The notes under the pieces: model-generated
Told to the model about the DNA's origin: nothing
Database searches by the model: none
Seen by the model: only the letters and a program-made list of their open reading frames with translations
Shown: positions 9,076 through 17,247 of the stretch, piece after piece
Position numbering within the stretch: position 1 is the stretch's first letter
How the letters are laid out: each line of letters starts with the position of its first letter
NCBI RefSeq assembly: GCF_001045455.1
Contig: NZ_LFNE01000004.1
Location: 248,001-312,000, forward strand
DNA length: 64,000 bases
Source of the DNA: Chryseobacterium sp. FH2
GTDB taxonomy: Bacteria > Bacteroidota > Bacteroidia > Flavobacteriales > Weeksellaceae
Direction: 5' to 3'
Program-made: the position numbers and the translations under genes

Positions 9076-10104
9076 CTATAAAGGAGTGATCTCGTATTGG
9101 ATGGTTGTGGTATATTCTTCTGTTTTAACGTTCATTAATCTCTCATCATTAGGTTTGGTAGAATACCTGATATCATAATAAGCATCAGAATTCTGTGTAG
9201 AACCGCCAGTAGCAATGAGCTGTGGCGCTGCACTTAATAAAACCGGGTATGCAGTTCCCATATTACCTGATACGGGTAACAAGTCAAGCCGTACAGCATC
9301 CAAAGGAATAGAGCTGCCCGAAGAAGAGACGAACTGCCCTTGAAGGGATTTTAATTTAATCTGATAATTAGTATTACTTTTTACAATAAGTGCATTAGAA
9401 TAGGTTACATTGACCCCGTTAATATAATCCTGCATATTTTTAAACTCCAGTGAACCATTTATAGCACTAGATCCGAATTTCATAGACAATTCCGGAAGAT
9501 CTGTAGCGGTTCCTGAAAGCATGCCGATTTGAAACTGGAAATTATGATCCATTCTACCAATAATATTGTTATATTGATCATAAGCCGTAAACTGTAATGG
9601 AGCTGTAAAAGTGGTCCAGGCAGGATACGCCCCAAGATATGAACCTCCTGTAAGATTCATGCTGTATTTGATCTGAAGACTGTAATATCCATTAGGTTCA
9701 GCCGGTTGGTTATACAATGCGGCATTTGATTGTGGGATCAAAAAAACCTCCTGCCCTTCCTGTAAAATCACATTAAGAGGAATACCTATCTGTTGGATAG
9801 TAGGAACCGGATTTGGATATGCCTGTCCCGATGAAGAAACCGGCTGAAAAGAAATTTTATTAGCGGGCAAAGTATAGTTCCCACTATTGGAAATAATGGG
9901 TTGCTTCAACATGACCGATATCCTCCAATATGGTATATTTATATTGCCATTACCTGCCAGTGTAAAATTATAAGCATCAGGATTTGTATTCCCATTATAA
10001 GAATTAATCTGAAGATAACTGTTTACCCAGGAACTGTATGAAACCTGTGAAAAACAACTCATGGAAACCAACAGTAATATGAGATATAATTTTTTATTAT
10101 TCAT
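9076..10104 (-). CDS. Two-domain secreted protein, probable tip adhesin/pilin
   Basis: This 342-aa protein has a signal peptide (MNNKKLYLILLLVSMSCFSQ). Two beta-rich halves follow. The first (about 25-190) has no similarity to the neighbouring subunits and includes YWRISVMLKQP. The second (about 195-342) starts TDLPELSMKFGS and ends in a strand-like EEYTTTIQYEITPL, matching the C-terminal strands of the two small subunits. That layout, a lectin-like domain followed by a pilin domain, is how tip adhesins of chaperone-usher pili are built. Its start overlaps the chaperone stop by 8 nt, and the usher-like gene begins 6 nt after its stop, so the three are tightly coupled. The ligand is unknown. 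Confidence 0.6.
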   Translation of the reverse strand: MNNKKLYLILLLVSMSCFSQVSYSSWVNSYLQINSYNGNTNPDAYNFTLAGNGNINIPYWRISVMLKQPIISNSGNYTLPANKISFQPVSSSGQAYPNPVPTIQQIGIPLNVILQEGQEVFLIPQSNAALYNQPAEPNGYYSLQIKYSMNLTGGSYLGAYPAWTTFTAPLQFTAYDQYNNIIGRMDHNFQFQIGMLSGTATDLPELSMKFGSSAINGSLEFKNMQDYINGVNVTYSNALIVKSNTNYQIKLKSLQGQFVSSSGSSIPLDAVRLDLLPVSGNMGTAYPVLLSAAPQLIATGGSTQNSDAYYDIRYSTKPNDERLMNVKTEEYTTTIQYEITPL

Positions 10105-10900
10105 ACGTAAAGTTCAACTCTGCCAATTCCAAATTATTGCTATCACCGTAATCCATCATTACTGATGCAGTATACTTTCCTTTCTCTAGGGTTGCTGGAA
10201 GAGGAATATTCATCTCTCTTTTATTCCCGGGCATGGTATAAAAAATTATCTGGTCAAGTGACAATTTTTTTCCATTCTCTGTATTAACAAGCTCGGTTTG
10301 TATTTTCCCGTCTATCCATATATTACCCTGATTTTCAAATAACAAATTGAGTGCTTTTTTAGATTTATCTAATGTAAGATTTTGAATTTCAATTATTTTC
10401 TTACCAGCTGCGGGTAGTTTATGGAAGAGCTTTATCCCCGAGCGGATGCTAACTTTTATGCTTGCCCCTTTATTATCTACATCATCTACAGGGTTCATCT
10501 GACTTACATAAAGAACAGCAGTATGAGCCAGCAGCTGATCCGATAAAACATTTGGGGGTGTTATAGTAACATCAATATCTTTTCTTTCCCCAGGAGCTAA
10601 AGTAAAATATGCATCTTCTTTTTTTATCGATACCCAGCTGGCACATGACGAAGGAAGTGTACTGGCTGCATACATTATATTTTCCCCCATTTCATTATAT
10701 TCCCAGTCTCCTAAACTCACGGCCATATCGAGAGAGTTTTTTACACTAACATTAGTTACTGTTATTTTTTGCGTTGCACTTTTTCCTGCATCCGATTCGA
10801 AGTAAAGTCTTGGCGGAGAAACAGAAACCCCTGTCTGAGCTTTGAACTGAGAACACAAAAGGAATAAAAAAAAACAAATGATTATAGATGATCGATTCAT
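10097..10900 (-). CDS. PapD-like periplasmic pilus chaperone
   Basis: This 267-aa protein has a signal peptide ending FKAQ. The mature N-terminus GVSVSPPRLYFESDAG and the later IKVSIRSGIKLFHKLPA match the two hallmark stretches of PapD-type chaperones: the first strand of domain 1, and the end of domain 1 leading into domain 2. In this family the chaperone lends a beta-strand to complete incomplete Ig-fold pilins in the periplasm and delivers them to the usher. Length fits two Ig domains. It lies between the subunit genes and the adhesin-like gene. Recognition is by motif and context; homology to Proteobacterial chaperones would be distant. Confidence 0.72.
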   Translation of the reverse strand: MNRSSIIICFFLFLLCSQFKAQTGVSVSPPRLYFESDAGKSATQKITVTNVSVKNSLDMAVSLGDWEYNEMGENIMYAASTLPSSCASWVSIKKEDAYFTLAPGERKDIDVTITPPNVLSDQLLAHTAVLYVSQMNPVDDVDNKGASIKVSIRSGIKLFHKLPAAGKKIIEIQNLTLDKSKKALNLLFENQGNIWIDGKIQTELVNTENGKKLSLDQIIFYTMPGNKREMNIPLPATLEKGKYTASVMMDYGDSNNLELAELNFTYE

Positions 10901-10987
10901 TATTATACTTTACTTTTTTAAAGTACAGAAAAAGTGCCACAATTGTTTTGTAACACTTTATTCATATTTTTTAGCGATATTTATTTC

Positions 10988-11512
10988 TTATTGCGAAATA
11001 ATAGTATAAGTTAACTCTGTTGTATAAACGGTAGGATCCTGACCTGCAATATAATTATCAAGATATGCATTTGCACCAGCCCCTTTATATTCTATATTAA
11101 TCTTTTTATTTACGCCTCCATTAGCAGAGGTTACCAATGTTGCTTCGTTAGCTGAAAGCTGTACATTTTGTGCATATTGAGCTCCATTAACAGCTTCTGT
11201 TCCTGCACTAGCCTTGATCTGGATTGTATTTGCCTGAATATTTTTGGCGCCATTCTGCAACGCTGCATTAGCACTTTTTACTTTAACCTGGAAACCACCG
11301 GTACTATAGATGCTCAAGTGATCAGCATTTACAGAAGACACTCCATTTGCATAATCATCCTTAGTAACATAGTCTAAATTTACAACTTTTTGAGTGTTAT
11401 TAACTACAAGAGTCTGAATTGGCTTTAATCTCACGTTTAAAGTTACATTTTGCTGAGCCTTTAATGTTACAAAACCTGCTAATACAAGAGAGGCCAGAAT
11501 ACATTTTTTCAT
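10988..11512 (-). CDS. Pilin-like secreted subunit (major candidate)
   Basis: The 174-aa precursor has a standard signal peptide (MKKCILASLVLAGFVTLKAQ), leaving about 154 residues. The mature chain opens QNVTLNVRLKPIQTLVV, contains STGGFQVKVKSA, and ends VYTTELTYTIISQ. A start strand, a central GFxVKV strand and a terminal alternating hydrophobic strand fit an Ig-like pilin of the archaic chaperone-usher type. There are no cysteines in the mature part. It has its own candidate promoter and a long leader, fitting a highly expressed subunit. The paralogue at 11823-12230 shares all three segments. Function as a pilin is inferred. Confidence 0.62.
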   Translation of the reverse strand: MKKCILASLVLAGFVTLKAQQNVTLNVRLKPIQTLVVNNTQKVVNLDYVTKDDYANGVSSVNADHLSIYSTGGFQVKVKSANAALQNGAKNIQANTIQIKASAGTEAVNGAQYAQNVQLSANEATLVTSANGGVNKKINIEYKGAGANAYLDNYIAGQDPTVYTTELTYTIISQ

Positions 11513-11822
11513 AAAATAATGGTTGTTTTTATTATATTTTTATTAATTCTTATTTTCTACTGCAAATTTAGATACGGCTAGTAATAGTGTTTTTGTGAAA
11601 AAGCACTTAAAATTTGTAAATTTGGTTTTGGAATTAATTTTATAAATAAAAACAACTATTGATAAAAAAAAGGAAAACTATTTTATCAAAACATAAAAAA
11701 ATATTACATATATATTAAATAATTACTAAATCATTATTAATTTATTAAAAAGCAAACCCTCTAAGTGTAAAAAATTAATATTCAATACATAGCAATTTAG
11801 CCCTATATACCCTATATAAAGG
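11513..11822. other. AT-rich intergenic region between the two pilin-like genes
   Basis: These 310 bp hold no plausible gene on either strand. Besides the -7 motif at 11563-11570 the stretch is a long A/T run with no clear terminator. The length suggests that the downstream pilin-chaperone-adhesin-usher genes have their own transcription start, separate from the small subunit at 11823-12230. Confidence 0.6.
11563..11570 (-). promoter_or_regulatory. Candidate -7 promoter element for the pilin-like gene
   Basis: Read on the minus strand, the octamer is TAAATTTG, a perfect match to the Bacteroidota -7 consensus TAnnTTTG, about 50 nt before the start codon. A convincing TTG at -33 is not seen, so the call rests on one half of the promoter. 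Confidence 0.45.
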
Positions 11823-12230
11823 TTATTGAGAGATTAAAGTAAGTATCATATAATTAGACTTATTTTCCAATCTACTTATATTTCTTACCCCATTCTGCTC
11901 TATCGTATAGACTTTTTCTACAACTCCATTTTGACTATTGATAAGGTCATATTCTTTATAATCAGGATTATTATACACCTTCTTTCTTAAATTTTTATTA
12001 CCATACCTCTCATGATGAGCTTTCAGCTGAAATCCTGAAGGACTCGATATGGTAACAGAATTTATTTCCTTTAATACTTCCTTACTTCTATCAGCCGTTG
12101 CAGGCTCCTGACCAAGAGCAAGCATCTGTACAGGATATAGCCTTACATTTACGTGAATATCATCAATCTGGGCATATATGCTCATAAAAGAAAAAAAGAA
12201 AAATACTGATAAAATATATTTTGTCACCAT
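11823..12230 (-). CDS. Second pilin-like secreted subunit (short paralogue)
   Basis: The 135-aa precursor has a signal peptide ending MSIYAQ. The mature part opens with VNVRLYPVQMLAL, has SPSGFQLKAHHE in the middle and ends NYMILTLISQ. Each segment aligns with the larger subunit at 10988-11512 (VRLKPIQTLVV, STGGFQVKVKSA, LTYTIISQ), so the two are paralogues. It is about 40 residues shorter and far more basic in the middle (RYGNKNLRKKVYNN). It may be a specialised minor, initiating or terminating subunit rather than the shaft protein. It lies 54 nt after the AraC regulator gene. Confidence 0.55.
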   Translation of the reverse strand: MVTKYILSVFFFFSFMSIYAQIDDIHVNVRLYPVQMLALGQEPATADRSKEVLKEINSVTISSPSGFQLKAHHERYGNKNLRKKVYNNPDYKEYDLINSQNGVVEKVYTIEQNGVRNISRLENKSNYMILTLISQ

Positions 12231-12261
12231 ATCTTAATTTTTCACCGATAGGTTATTTATT

Positions 12262-12269
12262 CAAAAGTA
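12262..12269 (-). promoter_or_regulatory. Candidate -7 promoter element for the short pilin-like gene
   Basis: On the minus strand this reads TACTTTTG, matching TAnnTTTG, about 31 nt before the start codon at 12230 and just past the stop of the AraC gene. No TTG is present at the expected -33 distance, which may mean the promoter needs an activator such as the adjacent AraC protein. Confidence 0.45.
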
Positions 12270-12284
12270 CAATATTTTTTCTAA

Positions 12285-13115
12285 TTATTTCATTTCTGAG
12301 GGATTTTTTCCTGTATGTTTTTTTATAAAATTGCTAAAGTTGCCTTCATCGCTAAACCCAAGCTCATAAGCTATCTCAGATATTGTGGATCCTGAGAAGA
12401 TTAAAGCCTTTTTGCATTCATTGATGATTTTTTCTATAATAACATGCTTGGCAGTTTGTCCCAGAACATATTCTGTCATTTCAGTCAATTTTCTTGCAGT
12501 AATATTGAGTTCACTAGCATAATATGATACCTTTTTATCTTTTTTATAATCTCGTTGTAATAGAACTTTAAACCGGTTTACGTAATGGAGATAGTCAAAT
12601 TTAATATCTTTCTTAATAGAATCTGTAGGTATATGTAAAAATGCATCTAAAATTAATCTTTCAATTGCATTATGCGCAGCTGACACATATAAGCTCTCAT
12701 CCTTAAGCTGAAAATTCTGCATTCTCCCCATAAATACCACTCTCATTTGTTCAATATTGATAAAAGGAGCAATAAATATATCCGAATCGTAATTAAAAAA
12801 GAGTTGAGAATTTAGAAACAGACTGTCCTTTGTTGATCTCTCATAAAAGCTTGATGAGAAGGCAATAACATAAATTTCCTCGCCTTTAGCCCGGCCAAAT
12901 ACAATTTGCTTTTGAGGCCCGATAAATGCTATATTACCACCTTTTATAGAATGTGTTATGTTTTCTACCTCAAGTTCTATATCTTCCATAATTATATAGA
13001 TACAGAAATATTCAAGCGTACTAAAGTTCCTTTTATTATTATTTCTTTGTATGATGCTATCCAGCCGGTTTATACTAAAGCCTAAATTTTTTAATTGTTC
13101 TGTTATAATATACAT
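12285..13115 (-). CDS. AraC-family regulator at the head of the pilus-like operon
   Basis: This 276-aa protein has a cupin-like N-terminal domain (CIYIIMEDIELEVE, GGNIAFIGP) and a C-terminal AraC DNA-binding domain with YASELNITARKLTEMTEYV and ISEIAYELGFSDEGNFSNFI, closing with HTGKNPSEMK. It is oriented with the five secreted-protein genes and lies immediately before them. I infer that it switches the pilus-like operon on or off. Its upstream region (13116-13513) holds no other gene on its strand before tRNA-Ser. Confidence 0.82.
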   Translation of the reverse strand: MYIITEQLKNLGFSINRLDSIIQRNNNKRNFSTLEYFCIYIIMEDIELEVENITHSIKGGNIAFIGPQKQIVFGRAKGEEIYVIAFSSSFYERSTKDSLFLNSQLFFNYDSDIFIAPFINIEQMRVVFMGRMQNFQLKDESLYVSAAHNAIERLILDAFLHIPTDSIKKDIKFDYLHYVNRFKVLLQRDYKKDKKVSYYASELNITARKLTEMTEYVLGQTAKHVIIEKIINECKKALIFSGSTISEIAYELGFSDEGNFSNFIKKHTGKNPSEMK

Positions 13116-13399
13116 ATTTATGATCTATGGTAAAATGATAAAAATTATTCTATAAAAATAGAATTTTATAGAATAAATAATAACATATTTAACATTATTC
13201 CTTTGAAATGAGGTACTTTTTTATGTTCGGATTTCAACAAAAGATAATTTTGTATTTAGGCTTACTTATATAATTTGTATGGATATAAATCTGAAAGTTT
13301 CGGATAATACTGTGTTGCCATAAATAATTTATTTCAGATATTGGTTGGGCTTTCCTAAATTTTTCGTGACCCATTTCAAATTTTGAGGATGAGTCACTG

Positions 13400-13429
13400 A
13401 ATAGGTCATATAAATAGTGACCTATTTTT
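13400..13429 (+). terminator. Intrinsic terminator, plus strand
   Basis: AATAGGTCA (13400-13408) pairs perfectly with TGACCTATT (13418-13426) around a 9-nt loop, followed by a T run. No annotated plus-strand gene precedes it, so it may end a small RNA. Confidence 0.65.
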
Positions 13430-13456
13430 GATCTTCTTTGTGACTAGCGTAAAACA

Positions 13457-13493
13457 AAAAAACGCTGCAAACATTGATGTTTACAGCGTTTTA
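13457..13493 (-). terminator. Intrinsic terminator downstream of tRNA-Ser
   Basis: AAAACGCTG pairs with CAGCGTTTT, and the stem continues past one mismatch with AAACA and TGTTT around a 4-nt loop. Runs of A on one side and T on the other make it work in either direction. It lies about 20 nt past the 3' end of tRNA-Ser. Confidence 0.75.
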
Positions 13494-13513
13494 GCTTATT
13501 TTGGTTTCTAACC

Positions 13514-13601
<88 letters not shown>

Positions 13602-13811
13602 TTTAAACTCCGATGTTATCGTCGTTTTCAGTGGTGCAAATATAAACCGTTTTTTTATTCTGACAAAATAATTTTCAAGCTTTATTGGAAAAAAATAATT
13701 TATCGCTTTTTATCTTATGACATTTAATTGATTATAAGAAAGCTAGTATTATTCTTTAATTTATGGAAACTGTAAAAAGACTATCAATCTGAATTTAAAA
13801 CAAAATACATT

Positions 13812-13855
13812 AAAAAATTCCCCCTCCAAATAATTATTCTAAGGAGGAATTTTTA
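13812..13855 (-). terminator. Terminator after the FMN-barrel-like gene
   Basis: AAAAATTCC with an inner CCTCC pairs with GGAGG and GGAATTTTT across a 15-nt loop, ending just before the stop codon of the minus-strand gene at 13858. Confidence 0.6.
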
Positions 13856-13857
13856 TA

Positions 13858-15675
13858 TTATTGTTTTATTTCTGGAATCTCTATTTCCATTAGCATCAAT
13901 TTGTATCTTTCAAACTGATTTTTAATTTCGCTTAATCTTGTTGCAAAAAAACCTGAATTCTCAAACAGGTTATCATAATAAGTAATTCCGGCAAGAAGAT
14001 TTTCTTTAAAACCTTTCCATTTTTTTAACTGTGAATTAGTAATTATTCCTGAAAAATCCGATATTTCTTTTTTAAAATGATCAATATATAATTTTAATTC
14101 ATTAATAAACATATTCGGACGATTATTGGCAGGAAGAATATTGGCATTTCCATAAATATGTTTTACCATTTGCGAAAGTGATACTTCTTTATCAAAAAAA
14201 GCAAGATTAGGTCCGGGGCAAATCACTACACCTTGTTTTTCACCTTTCATTTCAATATTTTGTTCTATATAAGCTGCATTTACTAAACCTACACATAAAC
14301 AGGCCTTTTCCGTGATATCTTCTTTTCTTTTTTGAAATTCTTCAGCCGTTATGTGTGGTTTTTCCATCTCTAATTTTTCAAGCTTAATATCCTGGTACTT
14401 TTTTGAAGCTGTACAAATTCCTTCATTTGAAAACTCCTTGCTCAAGGCCAGTAGCTTTTTGGGGCATGAACTTCCATAATGATTCCTGTTTTCTTTGTTT
14501 CGCCTAAAAATCTCGTTGGAAGTTCCTTTCACCGTATTAAAAGGAACTCCCAAGGGCGAAAGATTGCTCAAATAATAATCATTTTCTTTTGATTTTAAAA
14601 GCAATTCTCTCGTTTCAGTATCCACCGAAGTCGCTTCAGGAACAAGCAAAAAAGGAGATCCCCAACCAACACTGTCTACATTATACGTTTTTAAAAGAAA
14701 ATCATGTTCTTCCGACGTTCCTACCCCACCCTGAACGGTAATTTTCATTTCCAAAGGCTTAGAAACAATAAATTTTTCTTTTTGCTCCAACGCCTTACTC
14801 ATCAATAAATGAGCAGATTGAATCAATTCATCTTTTCTTTGTTTAAATTCTTCCATGATCGGGCCAAGCAACAAACCTTCAGTCGCAAAAGCATGTCCTC
14901 CACAGTTTAAACCGGATTCTATTCTATATTCTGAAACCCAAAGTCCTTTTTTAGCTAAAAAATTCCCCTGAATCATTGCAGAACGAAAATCACTTACTTT
15001 CAGAATAATTTTCTTTTTAAGGAAACCATTTTCATCAGGAAAAAAATCATCAAATTCCTCTATATAACTGTATAAACGAGGATTCATTCCTGCAGAAAGA
15101 ACCATTGAGGAAGATAATTTGCTTTTCGCAAAACCACGCAGAGAAGCGTGAGCATCATTGTAAATTATAGGTAATTGCTCATTTTTTCTGAAATTATCCT
15201 TATCGACTTTAGTCATGATATTGACATCAATATTTCCGGGAATTAAATGAGTTTCAACAAAATTTCTGATAGAAGATGCAAAATTTTCCTGATTAAGAAG
15301 ATTTATCAAACTGTTTTTCAGCTCTGACGTATTGGGAAGCATTTCCACAAAGCTTTTTAAAGCTGTTTTATTTTTCGTAATCTCTTCTTTAAAAGCAGTA
15401 AATTTTTCATTCACGATATCATCTACCATATCCAAATAAGCAGTAATTCTTTTGGCACGGTAGTCTTCTGTTTTCGTAGAAATACCTAAATAGTTCAAAT
15501 TGAACTTTTTACTGTAAAAATTCTTCATTTTTTCTATAATCTCATCATCAATTATAGAAATTACGGAAGAAATTCCGTATTGCGCTACACGAATAGGACT
15601 GTCTATCGTATAAGCTAATCCCATTACGGGAATATGGAAATTGTGTAAAGGTTTTTTGATCATTTTTATATTCAT
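13858..15675 (-). CDS. Conserved protein with NMO/FMN TIM-barrel-like motifs, function unknown
   Basis: The 605-aa protein starts with a phosphate-binding-barrel-like stretch, PVMGLAYTIDSPIRVAQYGIS. Further on it has GLNCGGHAF and VQGGVGTSEEHDFLLKTY, the sort of glycine-rich, FMN-phosphate-contacting loops seen in nitronate monooxygenases and FMN domains related to glutamate synthase. The C-terminal third carries clustered cysteines (KACLCVGLVNAAY) and CPGPNLAFF. No signal peptide or membrane segment is visible. It is much longer than standard 2-nitropropane dioxygenases (about 350 aa). It lies 260 bp beyond bioA, past a terminator, so it is probably not part of the biotin operon. Enzyme class is inferred; the substrate is unknown. 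Confidence 0.5.
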   Translation of the reverse strand: MNIKMIKKPLHNFHIPVMGLAYTIDSPIRVAQYGISSVISIIDDEIIEKMKNFYSKKFNLNYLGISTKTEDYRAKRITAYLDMVDDIVNEKFTAFKEEITKNKTALKSFVEMLPNTSELKNSLINLLNQENFASSIRNFVETHLIPGNIDVNIMTKVDKDNFRKNEQLPIIYNDAHASLRGFAKSKLSSSMVLSAGMNPRLYSYIEEFDDFFPDENGFLKKKIILKVSDFRSAMIQGNFLAKKGLWVSEYRIESGLNCGGHAFATEGLLLGPIMEEFKQRKDELIQSAHLLMSKALEQKEKFIVSKPLEMKITVQGGVGTSEEHDFLLKTYNVDSVGWGSPFLLVPEATSVDTETRELLLKSKENDYYLSNLSPLGVPFNTVKGTSNEIFRRNKENRNHYGSSCPKKLLALSKEFSNEGICTASKKYQDIKLEKLEMEKPHITAEEFQKRKEDITEKACLCVGLVNAAYIEQNIEMKGEKQGVVICPGPNLAFFDKEVSLSQMVKHIYGNANILPANNRPNMFINELKLYIDHFKKEISDFSGIITNSQLKKWKGFKENLLAGITYYDNLFENSGFFATRLSEIKNQFERYKLMLMEIEIPEIKQ

Positions 15676-15722
15676 TAAAATAATTTTTCGCCTCTAAATT
15701 CCCATCAACTAATTCACTTGCA

Positions 15723-15730
15723 CAAAAATA
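15723..15730 (-). promoter_or_regulatory. Candidate -7 element for the FMN-barrel-like gene
   Basis: The minus strand reads TATTTTTG (TAnnTTTG), about 48 nt before the start codon at 15675. No TTG was found at -33. Confidence 0.35.
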
Positions 15731-15880
15731 CAGAGTTTACTATTAATATGCGCTAAATAATAAATTAATTTCTAAAAAAGTCTAAACATGTATTAACAGG
15801 ATATTATGAAAAACGCTAGAATTTTCAGTTTTTTCGCAACTGAAAACTAATAAAAAAAGAATTAAAGCAAATATGAAATA

Positions 15881-15909
15881 AAAACAGGATGTGAATTGCA
15901 TCCTGTTTT
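15881..15909. terminator. Terminator after bioA
   Basis: AAAACAGGATG (15881-15891) pairs perfectly with CATCCTGTTTT (15899-15909) around a 7-nt loop, with A and T runs outside. It closes the biotin operon on the minus strand, about 27 nt past the bioA stop. Confidence 0.85.
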
Positions 15910-15935
15910 TATTTAAAATATACTTTAGAAAACAA

Positions 15936-17204
15936 TTAAATTTTAATATCTAAAACTTCCGAAATATTTTTATAAATAAAATCAAGTTCACCCGAAGTAA
16001 TACAATAGGGCGGAACAAGATACATTACATTTCCCAAAGGACGCATGACAATTCCTCTTAATAAAAATTCTTCATATACTCTTTTTCCGATTTCATTAAA
16101 ATAAGAAGTTTCGTGCCCGGTCTTAAAGTCCCATGCTAAAATAGTTCCGGTTTGACGTACATTTTCGACATTTGAATGTTGTTTTAAAGTTTGGGAAAAT
16201 TTTGAATGTTTTTCACAAATTAAATTAATATTTTCCAGTGTTTCGTCTTTCAGCAAAAGCTCCATGCTTGCCAAAGCTGCTGTACAGGACAAAGGGTTTG
16301 CCGTAAATGAATGCCCGTGAAACAACGTTTTATATTTGTCATCAGACAAAAAAGCGTTAAATATTTTTCCCGAACAGGTTGTAATTCCCATGGGCATTGT
16401 TCCACCTGTCAATCCTTTTGAAAAACACATGATATCTGGGCTTTCTGAAAGATAATCTGCTGCAAATAATTTTCCTGTTCTTCCAAAACCTGTAAAAACT
16501 TCATCCTGAATCATTAAAATTCCCTGTTCTCGACAGAATTTCATTAATTCATTTAATCTTTCAGCATCATACATTAACATTCCCGCAGCACCCTGAACCA
16601 GAGGTTCATAGATAAAACAGGCAATTTCATCTGAAATATTTTTAATCTGAGATTGTAAACTTTCAAGATTTTCAGAATTTGGAATATCAATAAAAATAAC
16701 TTCAAAAAGCATTTTACCGAAAGGTTTTGTCCAGATACTTCTTTCACTCACAGACATCGCACCAAAAGTATCGCCGTGATAAGCATTTTTAAACGCCAGA
16801 ATTTTTGTTTTTTCTTTTCCTTGATTATGGGCAAACTGAATACACATTTTCAGCGCCACTTCCACTGCCGTAGAACCGTTATCCGAATAAAAAACCTTTT
16901 CCTGATTACCCGGAAGCAGTTTTAAAAGATTTTCCGAAAGCTGAATCGCCGGTTCATGAGTAAATCCCGCAAAAATAACCTGTTCCAGGCTATTCATTTG
17001 TTCAAAAACTCTTTGTGCAATATACGGATTTGCATGGCCGTGCAAAGTAACCCACCATGAAGAAACCACATCGATATATTTGTTTCCATCATCATCAAAA
17101 AGATAAACGCCCTTTCCACGCATAATCGGAATGGCATCACCTGCAGTTTTCATTTGCGTATAAGGATGCCAGTTTACAGCTTTATCCCGTTCTCTTAAAC
17201 TCAT
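15936..17204 (-). CDS. bioA: Adenosylmethionine-8-amino-7-oxononanoate aminotransferase
   Basis: This is a class III PLP aminotransferase of 422 aa. It opens WHPYTQMK, the BioA N-terminal signature. The PLP-binding lysine lies in MCFSKGLTGGTMP, preceded by MIQDEVFTGFGRTGK, where the Asp contacts the pyridine nitrogen; GHSFTANPLSCTAALAS follows. It converts KAPA to 7,8-diaminopelargonate using S-adenosylmethionine as amino donor, the third-last step of biotin synthesis. It is the last gene of the biotin operon, 43 nt after bioB, and is followed by a strong terminator. Length and motif order are normal. Confidence 0.96.
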   Translation of the reverse strand: MSLRERDKAVNWHPYTQMKTAGDAIPIMRGKGVYLFDDDGNKYIDVVSSWWVTLHGHANPYIAQRVFEQMNSLEQVIFAGFTHEPAIQLSENLLKLLPGNQEKVFYSDNGSTAVEVALKMCIQFAHNQGKEKTKILAFKNAYHGDTFGAMSVSERSIWTKPFGKMLFEVIFIDIPNSENLESLQSQIKNISDEIACFIYEPLVQGAAGMLMYDAERLNELMKFCREQGILMIQDEVFTGFGRTGKLFAADYLSESPDIMCFSKGLTGGTMPMGITTCSGKIFNAFLSDDKYKTLFHGHSFTANPLSCTAALASMELLLKDETLENINLICEKHSKFSQTLKQHSNVENVRQTGTILAWDFKTGHETSYFNEIGKRVYEEFLLRGIVMRPLGNVMYLVPPYCITSGELDFIYKNISEVLDIKI

Positions 17205-17247
17205 ATTTTAGAAGTTAGTTTGTATCATTCAATAGCTTGATTATCAC

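Larger units (their letters stand above)
13116..13513. other. Intergenic region with convergent terminators and a possible small RNA
   Basis: No protein gene is apparent in these 398 bp; the only ATG frame worth noting, at about 13279, encodes 13 codons. On the plus strand a TAATTTTG octamer (13245-13252) matches the -7 consensus, and a strong terminator follows at 13400-13429, framing about 170 nt. On the minus strand the tRNA-Ser terminator lies at 13457-13493. Confidence 0.5.
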
